A stretch of 64,000 nt of DNA from NCBI GenBank assembly GCA_046349935.1, contig JAXMBK010000016.1, forward strand, positions 114,810-178,809, given 5' to 3'. This DNA comes from CAIXSC01 sp046349935. Lineage in GTDB: Bacteria > Planctomycetota > Planctomycetia > Pirellulales > Pirellulaceae. The position numbers were made by a program, and so were the translations under genes. Of this stretch, positions 41,787 to 51,339 are shown in pieces. The notes below the pieces were generated by a model, which saw nothing but the letters and a program-made list of their open reading frames with translations, did not search any database and had not been told where the DNA came from. Positions within the stretch are counted from its first letter, which is position 1, and every line of letters starts with the position of its first letter.

Positions 41787-44700
41787 ATGCGTGCCTTTGC
41801 TCTGCTCGCTCTGCTGGCTGCGTTTCCCGCGTCGCTCTTCGCCGCTGATCCTCCGCCGCTCAAGCTGCTTTTCCTAGGCGATCACGGCCACCACCGGCCC
41901 GCCGAACGCTTCGCGCAGCTCGCCCCGCCGCTGGAACAACGCCAGATCCAGCTGCAGTACGTCGACGACCCGGCCAAAGCACTGACCCCCGACACGCTGG
42001 CGAAATACGACGGGTTGATCCTCTACGCCAACCTCGACCAGATCACGCCCGACCAAGAAAAGGCGCTGCTCGATTACGTCGAAGGCGGCAAGGGGTTCAT
42101 CCCGCTCCACTGCGCCTCGTTCTGCTTCCGCAACTCGCCCAAGTTCGTCGCGCTCGTCGGCGCCCAATTCCAACGACATGGCGGCGAAGTGTTCAAAGTC
42201 GAAAACGCCCTGCCGACTCACCCCGTGATGAAGGGCTACGGCGGTTTTGAAAGCTGGGACGAAACGTACATCCACACGCAGCACAACGAGCAAAACCGGA
42301 CGGTGCTCGAGTATCGCGTGCAAGGCGGACAAGCCAACGGCCGCGACAAAGAACCGTGGACCTGGGTCCGCACGCAAGGCCAGGGACGCGTCTTTTATAC
42401 CGCTTGGGGCCACGACCAACGAACCTTCGGCAATCCCGGCTTCGTGAACCTCGTCGAACGCGGCATCCGCTGGGCCTGCGGCCAAGATCCGGCCGTCGTA
42501 CCCGACTTCACCGGCACGTTCTCGAACCGCTTCGAACCGCTGCCGATGACTCCGATCGCTCCCGACGCGCCGAAGTTCGACTACGTCGACGTCGGACCGA
42601 AGATCCCCAACTACAAGGCAGCCGGACGCGAGGCGCTCACCAAGATGCAGCAACCGCTGCCGCCCGCCGACTCCCTGAAACACTACTCGACGCCGCAAGG
42701 CTTTAAGCTCGAACTGTTCGCGTCGGAAGAGAACTTCACCGGCAAGCCGATCGCGATGAATTGGGACGAACGCGGCCGGCTCTGGATCTGCGAGACGCTC
42801 GACTACCCCAACGAGCTCCAGCCGCGCGGCAAGGGTCGCGATCACATCCGGATTTGCGAAGACACCGACGGCGACGGCAAGGCCGACAAGTTCACGGTGT
42901 TCGCCGACAACCTCAGCATCCCGACGGCGCTCGTCTTTTATCGCGGCGGAGTCGTCGTGCAGGACGGCATCGAGACGCTGTTCCTCAAGGATACGAACGG
43001 CGACGACAAGGCCGACGTGCGCGAAGTCCTCATCCGCGGCTGGGGCATGGGCGATACGCACGGCGGCGTGAGCAACTTCCAGTGGGGTCTCGATAACTGG
43101 ATTTGGGCCATGCAGGGCTATAACGGCTCGGCCCCCGAGTTCGGCGACGGCAAGAAAGCGTCGGCCTTCCGCCAAGGCTTCTTCCGCTTCCAAGTCGCCG
43201 GCCCCGCATCGAACGGCGGTTTGCCGTCCGTCGCGGACGTCGAGTTCATTCGGTCTTCGAACAACAACACGTGGGGTTTTGGGATGAGCGAAGAGGGGCT
43301 CATCTTCGGCTCCACCGCCAACCACAATCCGAGCATGTTCATGCCGATTGCGAACCGCTACTACGAACGAGTGCGCGGTTGGTCCGCCGAACAGCTCGGC
43401 ACGATCGCCGACACGCACTTGTTCAAGGCGATCACGGAAAACGTGCGGCAGGTCGACCAGTTCGGCGGCTACACGGCCGGCGCCGGCCACGCCCTGTACA
43501 CGGCGCGCACCTATCCGAAGGCCTTCTGGAATCAGACGGCGTTCGTGGCCGAACCGACCGGACACTTGGTCGGCACCTTCGTCCTGTCGCGCGACGGCGC
43601 CGGATACCGTAGCACTAGCCCCATGAATCTGGTCGCCTCCGACGACGAATGGGCCGCGCCGATCATGGCCGAAGTGGGCCCCGACGGCAACGTTTGGGTG
43701 CTCGACTGGTACAACTTCATCGTGCAGCACAATCCGACCCCCGCCGGCTTCAAGACGGGCAAGGGGAACGCCTACGAGTCGGATCTGCGCGACAAAAAGC
43801 ACGGCCGCATCTATCGCGTCGTGTATACGAAGTCCGGCAAGTCGGACGCCGCGCCGCTCTCCAGCGACCGCCCGCAGGAGTTGGTCGCTGCACTCCGCCG
43901 CGACAACCTGTTGTGGCGGCGACACGCTCAGCGTTTGCTGGTCGAGCGAGGCGGCGTCGACGTGGTTCCCGAATTGGTGAAGTTGGTCGCCGACCCGTCG
44001 GTCGACGAAATCGGTCTCAACGTCGGCGCGATCCACGCCTTGTGGACGCTGCACGGCTTGAGCGTCGTCAACGATAAGAACCCGGACGTGCTGCAAGCGG
44101 TGCAAGCCGCGCTCCAGCACAAGTCGGCCGGCGTGCGCCGCAATGCGGTGCAGGTCCTGCCGTCGACCGCCGCGTCGGCGGAAGCCATCGCGGCCTCCAA
44201 CTTGACCTCCGACGACGATGCGCAAGTGAAACTTGCCGCCATCCTGGCGCTCGCCGACATGCCTTCTCACCCGGCCGCCGGCAAGCGAACCGCGCAGCTC
44301 GCGCTCGACGCCGCCAACGTGATGCAAGACCGCTGGCTCGCCGACGCGGTCACCAGCGCCGCCGCCGTCCAAAGTTTCGCGTTCCTACAGGAACTCAAAT
44401 CGGCCGCCGGCCAAAAAGCGCCGGCCAAGTCGCCGGCTTGGGACGTGGCGGCTCGAGTGGCCGAACACATCGCGCGAGGCCGTCCCGACGCGGAGACGGT
44501 CGATCAAGTGCTGGCCCTGATCGACGGCGCCCCCGCGCCGCTCGCCGAAAGCCTCATCGCCGGCCTCTCGCGCAATTGGCCGAAGGATCACGCCATCAAG
44601 CTGACGCCCGCCGGCGAGAAGCGGTTGGTGGAAGCGTTCACAAAGCTGCCGGCCGGCAGCAAGGGACAGATGGTGAAACTGGCCGGCGTCTGGGGCAGCC

Positions 44701-46193
44701 AGTCGCTCGACAAGTTCGCCGAGGAGATCGTCTCGTCGCTGCTCGCCACGGCCGGCGACGCTGAACGTAACGACGCCGCTCGCGCTGACGCGGTCCGTCA
44801 ATTGATCGGATTCCGGCCGCAGTCGGACGAGGTGGTCGAGCAGGCGCTCGAGTTGATCACGCCGCGGACGACGACCGAATTGACGGGGCAGATTCTCGAC
44901 GCGTTGTCGAGCAGTCAGTCGCCCAAGCTGGGCGCCCAGCTGATCGAACGCATGGCCGCGCTGAGTCCGTCGGCGCGCAATGCGGCGACGCGCGTGTTGC
45001 TCGGCCGTCCCGCCACCACCGTCGCGTACCTCGACGCCGTCGAAGCCGGGACGTTGCAGCTTGCCGATCTGTCGCTCGACGAGAAGCAAGCCCTCAACGC
45101 CCACCCCGATTCGAAGATTCGCCAACGCGCCCAAAAGCTGCTCAAGCAGTTGGGCGGCTTGCCGAATCCCGACCGCGAGAAGGTGATCAACGAACTGCTC
45201 CACGAAGTCGAGAAAAAGGGCGACGCCGTTGCGGGCAAGGAAGTCTTTAAGAAACAGTGCTCGAAGTGCCACATGCACACGGGCGAGGGACAGCGGATCG
45301 GCCCGGACCTCACCGGCATGGCCGTGCATCCCAAGCACGAATTGTTGATCCACATCCTGGACCCCAGCCGCAGCGTGGAAGGCAACTTCCGCGTCTACAC
45401 CGTGGTGTTGGACGACGGTCGCGTCGTTACCGGCATGTTGGCCGGCGAAAGCAAGACGGCGATCGAGATTATCGACACCGAGGCCAAGCGACACGCCATC
45501 GCCCGCGAGGACATCGACCAACTGGTCGGGTCGAAGAAGTCGCTCATGCCAGAGGGTTTTGAGAAGCAGGTCAAAACGGAAGAACTGCGCGACTTGCTCG
45601 AGTTCCTCACGACGCGAGGCAAGTACTTCCCGCTCGACTTGGCCAAAGTCGCGACCAGCACGACCACGAAGGGCATGTTCTTCGGGGAGGAATCGGAGAT
45701 TGAACGACTGGTCTTCTCCGACTGGTCGCCCAAGACATTCGACGGAGTGCCGTTCTATCTGGTCGACCCGAACGGCGATCGCCGTCCGAACGCGATCCTC
45801 TTGCACGGCCCCAACGGCCGCATTCCGCCGCGAATGCCCAAGTCGGTGTCGCTGCCGTGCCGCTCGCCCGCCAAAGCGATCCACTTCCTGAGCGGCATCT
45901 CGGGCTGGGGCTGGCCGATCGGCGAGAAGGGCTCGGTGTCGATGATCGTCCGTCTGCATTACGCCGACGGATCGAAGGAAGACCACGAGCTGAAGAACGG
46001 CGTTCACTTCGCGGACTACATCCGAGTGGAGCAGGTCCCCGAGTCGAAACTGGCTTACCGCCTACGCGGCCAGCAGCTTCGGTACTTGGCGATCCAGCCG
46101 AAGAAGTCGGACGTGATCGATACGGTGGAACTGGTGAAAGGCCCCGACCAATCGGCGCCGATCGTCATGGCCATCACCGTCGAATCGAAGTAA
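41787..46193 (+). CDS. ThuA plus PVC-type haem-binding multidomain secreted protein
   Basis: About 1468 residues from the ATG at MRAFALLALLAAFPAS; an upstream GTG adds 11 codons. A signal peptide is followed by a ThuA-like domain (~25-245; KLLFLGDHGHHRPAERFAQL, GFIPLHCASFCF, YTAWGHDQRTFGNPGF). A PVC-type 'membrane-bound dehydrogenase' propeller (~290-680; EENFTGKPIAMNWDERGRLW, LDWYNFIVQHNPTP) comes next, then HEAT-like helices. A haem c domain with CSKCHMHTGEGQRIGPDLTG lies near 1155, and a beta-sandwich tail follows to the end. Such proteins are usually thought to oxidise sugars or glycosides extracellularly; this is unproven. It is a single gene. Confidence 0.9.
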   Translation: MRAFALLALLAAFPASLFAADPPPLKLLFLGDHGHHRPAERFAQLAPPLEQRQIQLQYVDDPAKALTPDTLAKYDGLILYANLDQITPDQEKALLDYVEGGKGFIPLHCASFCFRNSPKFVALVGAQFQRHGGEVFKVENALPTHPVMKGYGGFESWDETYIHTQHNEQNRTVLEYRVQGGQANGRDKEPWTWVRTQGQGRVFYTAWGHDQRTFGNPGFVNLVERGIRWACGQDPAVVPDFTGTFSNRFEPLPMTPIAPDAPKFDYVDVGPKIPNYKAAGREALTKMQQPLPPADSLKHYSTPQGFKLELFASEENFTGKPIAMNWDERGRLWICETLDYPNELQPRGKGRDHIRICEDTDGDGKADKFTVFADNLSIPTALVFYRGGVVVQDGIETLFLKDTNGDDKADVREVLIRGWGMGDTHGGVSNFQWGLDNWIWAMQGYNGSAPEFGDGKKASAFRQGFFRFQVAGPASNGGLPSVADVEFIRSSNNNTWGFGMSEEGLIFGSTANHNPSMFMPIANRYYERVRGWSAEQLGTIADTHLFKAITENVRQVDQFGGYTAGAGHALYTARTYPKAFWNQTAFVAEPTGHLVGTFVLSRDGAGYRSTSPMNLVASDDEWAAPIMAEVGPDGNVWVLDWYNFIVQHNPTPAGFKTGKGNAYESDLRDKKHGRIYRVVYTKSGKSDAAPLSSDRPQELVAALRRDNLLWRRHAQRLLVERGGVDVVPELVKLVADPSVDEIGLNVGAIHALWTLHGLSVVNDKNPDVLQAVQAALQHKSAGVRRNAVQVLPSTAASAEAIAASNLTSDDDAQVKLAAILALADMPSHPAAGKRTAQLALDAANVMQDRWLADAVTSAAAVQSFAFLQELKSAAGQKAPAKSPAWDVAARVAEHIARGRPDAETVDQVLALIDGAPAPLAESLIAGLSRNWPKDHAIKLTPAGEKRLVEAFTKLPAGSKGQMVKLAGVWGSQSLDKFAEEIVSSLLATAGDAERNDAARADAVRQLIGFRPQSDEVVEQALELITPRTTTELTGQILDALSSSQSPKLGAQLIERMAALSPSARNAATRVLLGRPATTVAYLDAVEAGTLQLADLSLDEKQALNAHPDSKIRQRAQKLLKQLGGLPNPDREKVINELLHEVEKKGDAVAGKEVFKKQCSKCHMHTGEGQRIGPDLTGMAVHPKHELLIHILDPSRSVEGNFRVYTVVLDDGRVVTGMLAGESKTAIEIIDTEAKRHAIAREDIDQLVGSKKSLMPEGFEKQVKTEELRDLLEFLTTRGKYFPLDLAKVATSTTTKGMFFGEESEIERLVFSDWSPKTFDGVPFYLVDPNGDRRPNAILLHGPNGRIPPRMPKSVSLPCRSPAKAIHFLSGISGWGWPIGEKGSVSMIVRLHYADGSKEDHELKNGVHFADYIRVEQVPESKLAYRLRGQQLRYLAIQPKKSDVIDTVELVKGPDQSAPIVMAITVESK

Positions 46194-46260
46194 TTCGTCG
46201 ACGCAACCCGTGCCACAGGGGCGCATCAGATCAGCCTTGGGCCAAGCATGGGCACGGATT

Positions 46261-46315
46261 CAAGCCGGAGGCTTGATAGCAATTAGCCGGTGGTTGAGCG
46301 AAGCGACACCACCGG
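46261..46315. repeat. Third intergenic repeat family
   Basis: CAAGCC-GGA-GGCTTG (46261-46275) is followed by CCGGTGGT (46287-46294) and its exact complement ACCACCGG (46308-46315) around a 13-base loop, TGAGCGAAGCGAC. It lies just downstream of the haem-protein gene. I recall near-identical elements in other planctomycete genomes, which needs checking. Confidence 0.65.
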
Positions 46316-46361
46316 TTCTTGTGGTCAATTGCCCACTTGTTCAATCCCCCCGATTCCAGCC

Positions 46362-48575
46362 CTACCGGGCCGCCGTCGTCAATTCATGTAGATAGCGTTC
46401 CAGCGGCGTGTAGCCCTCGGAACCGTAGGTCGCTGCATCGGCCGGGTCGTCGGGATCCAGCCGGTGAGTCGACTCCCAGGCGTCAGGCAGTCCATCGTGA
46501 TCACGGTCGGCCGGAGCGACGCCTGTCTGATAGTCGGGCCAGCCTCCCGCGTCTTTCTGCGAGTCGATGATGCCTGGAAGTTGACCGCGACTGCCGGTGA
46601 AGGTTGCGCGTCGCGCCCGCACGTCGGCGATGATGCGTGCGTCGACCGCGTCTCGACGCGGCCGAGTGGCGCCGACGTCGTCCAACAGCGACTCGAGCAA
46701 CTGTTCGGGCCGCTGCGACGTCACGTGCGACTCCCATAGCGGCTCGGTCGCACGGATCTGTTCTCGATCGGCCGCTGTCCCGATGAAGGCGTTCCAATTG
46801 TCGGCGGCGACCTGCGGTTTCCCTTCCATGACGTTTCCCGCGACAAACGCCCGCATGCCGCGTCCCGCATCGCCCGGATCCGGCTTCAACAGCGAGAACA
46901 CGGTGGTTGCAGGCCCCGGGAGATACAAGTTGTCGACGAAGCACAACTCGCGCACGCCGCCGTCGGTCGTGCGGTCGCGCCAGTTGAACACGACGTTGCT
47001 GCGAATGTCGAGCCGCCCGGCCAGCCGCTGGTCGGTGCGATCGAGCCCGCCGGCGAGGCTCCAATTGCGGCCGGTGCAGTGCGCCAGCAGATTGTGGTGA
47101 AAGCTGCCGATGTTTCCCGAAATGCTGCCGGCGAACGAGTGCCCCTTGCCAGTCCCGCGATACTTCTTGTGCTCCGCCAGATGCAGCGCTTCGGCGATCA
47201 AGCAGCGTTGCACCGTGATGTTTCGCGCCTCGCGCGAACTGAATCCCTCGTCGATGCTCCAACTGATCGAACAGTGGTCGAACAACACGTGATCGCAACC
47301 TCGCGCCCCGCAGCCGTCCTGCGTCGTCCCCGATTCGTCCCCCACGCGGATGCGCACATGCTGCACGATCACATCATGCGTGTCGGCGCAGCCAAAGGTG
47401 TAATTCTTGACGCAGATGCCGTCCCCCGGCGCGGTTTGACCGGCGATCGTGAGATACGGATTGCGCACGATCAGTTTGGACCGCAACGAGATCAGTCCGC
47501 CGACGCGGAACACCACGGTGCGCGGGCCGTCGGCTTCCACCGCCTCGCGTAAACTGCCGGGCCCTGCATCGGCCAGCGTCGTCACCTCCAAAACTCGACC
47601 TCCCCGTCCGCCGATCGCAAATCGCCCATACCCTTCCGCGCCCGGAAACGCGAGCCGCCGTGGGCGAAAGCGCCACACCTCGCCGCGCACCGTCTCGCCG
47701 CCGCCCTGCGGCCTACTATCCACTCGCCAGTACCAAGTCTGGCGATGGTCGATCGTCATGTTGACCGCCATGTCGACCGTCGGTCGTTCGGCAGCAGAGG
47801 AATCGCCCTGGTATTCCGGCGCGCTCTCGTCGGCTCGCGCCACCGCGTCGCGCGAAGCGCCAAGATAGAGGGAGTACGAACGAACGTCGGCCGGCGCCTT
47901 CCAGCGCAGCACCGGCGACTCCACGGCATGCTCGTCCCCGTCGGCCGGCGACGGCGTACGAGCTCGTCGACGCGGATCGGATCGATCAAGTTCCAGCCCG
48001 TTCAAGACCACTCGTCCGCCGTCCCGCGACTGGTACTCCACCGCCAGGACTTCGCCTGCAGCGATTCGCGCACGCACGTAGCTGACCGCGGCCCGCTCAT
48101 CGTCGACGACGCGCGCCGTCGGCGTCGCTTGTTCAATGGAGCTTCCGCAGACGACGCGCAGCGGCGGCGCCGGCGCCGCCCCTTCGAGCTCGTTGTGGTA
48201 CGTCGCCAACGAGTGCTCGCCCGCTGGCAACCCACGCACGGTCAACCGCACCCGTCCGCGGCACACGACGCCGTCGGACGCCATCCGCGCGGGATGGTCG
48301 AAACCCGGCTTCCACCACTGCGTTTGCAGCGGTCGATCCGCGTCGAGCGCCTCGAGTTTCATTTCCAGCGAGCCCAGCTGAAACGCGGCAACTTGGCCCT
48401 CCGTCACGCGCCAGTTCTCCCAGTCGACGCTGCGCACGTCGCCGCGCGCCGTGTCCTGATTCAAGTCGATTCGTGGACCGTCTGCGGCGGAGGCGGCGTG
48501 AACGACAAGCCCCCAAGCCAGCGTCGCGACGAGGAAAGCGAACCGACCGATCCGGCGACGGCGGCGAGAAGACAT
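46362..48575 (-). CDS. Secreted pectate lyase-like (PL1) protein
   Basis: About 737 residues with a signal peptide ending near ASAA. Residues ~30-330 are beta-rich and include an Fn3-like segment (SYSLYLGASRDAVARADES). The C-terminal half is a right-handed beta-helix of polysaccharide lyase type: LAFPGAEGYGRFAIGGRGGR, PGSLREAVEADGPRTVVFRV, YLTIAGQTAPGDGICV and VLFDHCSISWSIDEGFS. The end (PADRDHDGLPDAWESTHRLD) is a calcium-binding thrombospondin-3-like repeat. It should cleave a polyuronate or act on another marine glycan. It starts nine bases after the FAD oxidoreductase gene, so the two are likely co-transcribed. Confidence 0.85.
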   Translation of the reverse strand: MSSRRRRRIGRFAFLVATLAWGLVVHAASAADGPRIDLNQDTARGDVRSVDWENWRVTEGQVAAFQLGSLEMKLEALDADRPLQTQWWKPGFDHPARMASDGVVCRGRVRLTVRGLPAGEHSLATYHNELEGAAPAPPLRVVCGSSIEQATPTARVVDDERAAVSYVRARIAAGEVLAVEYQSRDGGRVVLNGLELDRSDPRRRARTPSPADGDEHAVESPVLRWKAPADVRSYSLYLGASRDAVARADESAPEYQGDSSAAERPTVDMAVNMTIDHRQTWYWRVDSRPQGGGETVRGEVWRFRPRRLAFPGAEGYGRFAIGGRGGRVLEVTTLADAGPGSLREAVEADGPRTVVFRVGGLISLRSKLIVRNPYLTIAGQTAPGDGICVKNYTFGCADTHDVIVQHVRIRVGDESGTTQDGCGARGCDHVLFDHCSISWSIDEGFSSREARNITVQRCLIAEALHLAEHKKYRGTGKGHSFAGSISGNIGSFHHNLLAHCTGRNWSLAGGLDRTDQRLAGRLDIRSNVVFNWRDRTTDGGVRELCFVDNLYLPGPATTVFSLLKPDPGDAGRGMRAFVAGNVMEGKPQVAADNWNAFIGTAADREQIRATEPLWESHVTSQRPEQLLESLLDDVGATRPRRDAVDARIIADVRARRATFTGSRGQLPGIIDSQKDAGGWPDYQTGVAPADRDHDGLPDAWESTHRLDPDDPADAATYGSEGYTPLERYLHELTTAAR

Positions 48576-48584
48576 GGAGGAAGC

Positions 48585-49964
48585 TCAATCAGTAAAGGGA
48601 CCAGCGCCGCGAGCGGCCAGCAACCGACGCAAGTCGGCGGCTGAGACTTCTTGCGGCGACTGTTTCTTGGACGTCGCCAGCCACGCAGCCACGCCCGCCG
48701 CCTCCCCCAGCGCCATCGCGGTCACCGTGACGCGCGTGGAAGCGTGAGCCCCGCGCGTCGCCGAGTGACAGCGACCGGCGACCAGCAGGTTGGAGACAGT
48801 GCGCGGCAGCAGCGAACGATACGGGATATCGTAAGGCTTGGGCTGCACTTTCTGCGGCGCGAAGTCGTTCGCCGACCCGACCGTCGTCTTGTTGGGATGC
48901 AGGTCGAGGTACCAGCAGCCGGTGGCGATCGCGTCGTCGAACCGCTGGCTCGTCATCAAGTCTTCTTCGTTGAGAACGTACTGCCCCAGCAAGCGTCGCG
49001 ACTCGCGCACCCCGATCCACGGATAGGCTTCGATGAAGTACGACTGCTCGAACCCCGGCACGTCGCGTTTCCACGCATGAAACATGGCCCACGCGTCGGC
49101 GCGCCCCTGCATCTCGGCGCGGCTTAAGTCGGCCGCGTCGGTCGGGTTCGCCGGCACGCGCACGCCATGGATGTAAACCTCGCTCTCGTGGAACAAGAAC
49201 ATCACGCCCGGGCCGTAGTACAGCGGCAGTTCGCCGAGGCGCTGAGCTTTTTCGAGCGCCGCGCGACAGTTCTGCGAGAGACTCGGCTCGCGTCGCACGT
49301 TGCCGATGCGGAAGTGTAGGGTGAGCGGCTGGACTTCCGCATTTTGTTCGAACGCCGCGCCGGCCCACGCCGCGACGTCCGCGTCCCCCGTGCAGTCGAT
49401 TACGACTTGCGGCTCCACCTCGGTCAGCCCGTCCTTATTCGCGACCAACACCGACTCGATCCGGTCGCCGCGCACCGTCGCGCCGCAGGCGAACGAATTG
49501 AAAAGGACGGAGAGCCGTTCACGCTGTTCCGTCAGCAGGCGGTCGAGCAGCAATTTGAAGGCGAACGAATTGCCGATCGTCGGGTTGTGCTTCTCGGTGT
49601 GCGTCGCGTCGGGCTTGCAGACGCCCGATTTGGCGAGCAGTTCGAGCGGAATGCCGCGGGCGACGATGCGGTTGTCGCGAATGTCGGCGATGCCGTCAAA
49701 GTAGGGAAGCCCCACCGACGTGATGATGCCGCCCGCGAACGGCGCCTTCTCGACAAGCAATACGTCTGCTCCAGCCCGTGCGGCCGCCAGCGCCGCCGCC
49801 GTCCCCGCACAGCCGCCGCCGCAAACCAAAACGTCGATGCGGCGCCGACGTCGCTCGGGCGCCGCAGGCGTCGAAAAGGCGGACGCCGGCTGAGCAGCCA
49901 GACTGACCGAGGCGAGCGCCGCGCCCATCGCGGCGTCGCGTACGAACTGTCGTCGGTTCGACAT
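48585..49964 (-). CDS. Tat-exported FAD-dependent oxidoreductase
   Basis: About 460 residues from the ATG at MSNRRQFVRDAA; in-frame ATGs 15 and 27 bases upstream are alternatives. A twin-arginine leader ends near PASAF. The FAD-binding fold starts IDVLVCGGGCAGTAAALAAA and VLLVEKAPFAGGI, and ends PRTVSNLLVAGRCHSATRGA with the second flavin-contact motif, typical of PF12831 (FAD_oxidored). Many planctomycetes carry several such exported paralogues of unknown substrate. The downstream pectate-lyase-like gene starts nine bases on, so a sugar- or uronate-linked redox role is plausible but inferred. Confidence 0.87.
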   Translation of the reverse strand: MSNRRQFVRDAAMGAALASVSLAAQPASAFSTPAAPERRRRRIDVLVCGGGCAGTAAALAAARAGADVLLVEKAPFAGGIITSVGLPYFDGIADIRDNRIVARGIPLELLAKSGVCKPDATHTEKHNPTIGNSFAFKLLLDRLLTEQRERLSVLFNSFACGATVRGDRIESVLVANKDGLTEVEPQVVIDCTGDADVAAWAGAAFEQNAEVQPLTLHFRIGNVRREPSLSQNCRAALEKAQRLGELPLYYGPGVMFLFHESEVYIHGVRVPANPTDAADLSRAEMQGRADAWAMFHAWKRDVPGFEQSYFIEAYPWIGVRESRRLLGQYVLNEEDLMTSQRFDDAIATGCWYLDLHPNKTTVGSANDFAPQKVQPKPYDIPYRSLLPRTVSNLLVAGRCHSATRGAHASTRVTVTAMALGEAAGVAAWLATSKKQSPQEVSAADLRRLLAARGAGPFTD

Positions 49965-50009
49965 CGAACGGCATTCCATTGAGGGAATCAAAGCAACGGC
50001 TGCGCGAGC

Positions 50010-50546
50010 TTAATCAGCGTCGCTTTCGCGGGGTTTCAACGCCTCATCACGCTCGCGCCGCAGTCTCGCGACCATCTGGCTCAAGTCGCTCATTTTACCG
50101 ACTTCTTCGCGCACCAAGCGCCGCTCTTCGTCCGACGACCACGAGATGGCGTCGACTAGCAGCGACCGAGCGTCGTCGGGCGTGCGATCGGTACGCTCGT
50201 GGAGATCGTAGGTCAGATCGAGCATCTTGGGGCCGGTGAACATGAGCCCTAGGGCGCTCTGTTTCATGGTCACGTTGGACGTTTCATAGAGTCGCAGTTG
50301 AGCGTCGATCAAGATTGGCTCGCCGCGACGTTGTAGATATCGGCCGCTCGACATGGTGCTGAGCTGACTGCGTTCCTGCAGCAGTTCCCAGCCTGTGCCT
50401 TCGGTGATCCGCACACAGGGGAGGGCGACGTCGTTGAGCGTCCGGGGTCGGAGCGGGTTCGAGCGGAGCAGGGCCGGGGCGAACATCGCCAAGAAGAAGA
50501 GGGCGACGACCACCACCCCCGCAACCAAGATCCACCGCGGCGACAT
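50010..50546 (-). CDS. Single-pass membrane protein of unknown function
   Basis: About 178 residues from the ATG at MSPRWILVAGVVVVALFF; a longer frame of ten extra codons exists but GGGGGCT lies before this start. One N-terminal transmembrane helix precedes an extracytoplasmic beta-rich segment (GRYLQRRGEPILIDAQLRLY) and a charged C-terminal helix (LSQMVARLRRERDEALKPRE). No family recognised. It lies upstream of, and in the same direction as, the FAD oxidoreductase gene, with a 45-base gap, and may be part of that operon. Confidence 0.7.
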   Translation of the reverse strand: MSPRWILVAGVVVVALFFLAMFAPALLRSNPLRPRTLNDVALPCVRITEGTGWELLQERSQLSTMSSGRYLQRRGEPILIDAQLRLYETSNVTMKQSALGLMFTGPKMLDLTYDLHERTDRTPDDARSLLVDAISWSSDEERRLVREEVGKMSDLSQMVARLRRERDEALKPRESDAD

Positions 50547-50673
50547 ATAGCCCCCATGTCCGCCGCACAGCACCACCTGCCGGCCCTGGAGTGATAATGA
50601 CTCTGTTGAATGTGGAGTGCTTGGCGCCTCGGACCCACGGTCGTTTGTTGCGCAACGACGCGCGTGGATCGTG

Positions 50674-50716
50674 CTCCCTTGTCCCCGCCGCGGGGGAGAA
50701 GGGCTGGGGATGAGGG
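50674..50716. repeat. Fourth intergenic repeat, imperfect hairpin
   Basis: CTCCCTTGTCCCCGCC and its near-complement GCGGGGGAGAAGGG form an imperfect hairpin followed by CTGGGGATGAGG. This resembles a widespread bacterial intergenic element whose reverse strand reads CCTCATCCCCAGCCC. The surrounding interval 50547-50891 holds no credible gene; it contains only this element and low-quality shadow frames. Confidence 0.5.
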
Positions 50717-50891
50717 TGTCGGCGCAACGACAATTCGCGCACTTAGTCTCAGATTTCTATCGCTCCACGCCGGCTCCCCACCTACCCAAACCACTCGCCA
50801 CCGCCCCCCATTCCTCAGCCGCCCCGCGCTAGCGGCCGGCTCCCCTCTCACACCGTCAGATTCTACCTCACCCGACGGACTTCGAATCCGC

Positions 50892-51098
50892 CTACTTGGT
50901 GAGAATGAGCTTTCCGTTGCGAGTTTCACGGAGTTGGTAGGTCATGCCTTTGTAGCGGATCGTGATCGTCTTGCGTCCCGCCGCGATGCACTCCCATTCG
51001 ACCGATCTACTTTCGCTGTTAGGAGATGCGCTATCGGCCTCATAAGTACCGGGCGTCCGCTCCGGCCCCTCGGCCCCGACATTTTTTTCATCCACCAT
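50892..51098 (-). CDS. hemP: Hemin uptake protein HemP family
   Basis: About 68 residues from the ATG at MVDEKNVGAEG, which has a GGGGGA site seven bases upstream; another ATG 33 bases earlier is weaker. The C-terminal half carries the HemP/HmuP signature: TITIRYKGMTYQLRETRNGK followed by LILTK at the very end. HemP proteins are small factors linked to haem uptake and, in some proteobacteria, to expression of the haem receptor. No haem receptor gene is adjacent. The upstream promoter contains a Fur-box-like dyad in its spacer, which supports an iron-related role. Confidence 0.9.
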   Translation of the reverse strand: MVDEKNVGAEGPERTPGTYEADSASPNSESRSVEWECIAAGRKTITIRYKGMTYQLRETRNGKLILTK

Positions 51099-51130
51099 GC
51101 TGCGTCCCCCTTGCGATTCGAACCCAGACA

Positions 51131-51159
51131 TGTATATTGAGACTCAGTATCAAAGTCAA
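51131..51159 (-). promoter_or_regulatory. hemP promoter with Fur-box-like dyad in the spacer
   Basis: On the minus strand TTGACT (51154-51159) and TATACA (51131-51136) are separated by exactly 17 bases, a good sigma70-type promoter. The spacer carries TGATACTGAGTCTCA (51138-51152), a 7-1-7 inverted repeat that matches the Fur consensus TGATAATnATTATCA at 12 of 14 positions. A repressor bound there would block RNA polymerase. The -10 lies about 32 bases before the hemP start codon. Confidence 0.7.
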
Positions 51160-51339
51160 TCGCCGCTTTCGCAAGAATCGCGATTGAAAACATGTCCGTA
51201 GCCAGCACCGGCCGGCTCCCGCCGCTCGAACTCGAGCCGGCTCGCCTGCGCCTTCGCCAGCCACGTTCCCCTGCCGACGCACGGCCGTTCGTGTTCGTCG
51301 CGCAACCGTTCTTGGGAATCGTTTGGAAAGGCGCCTCTC

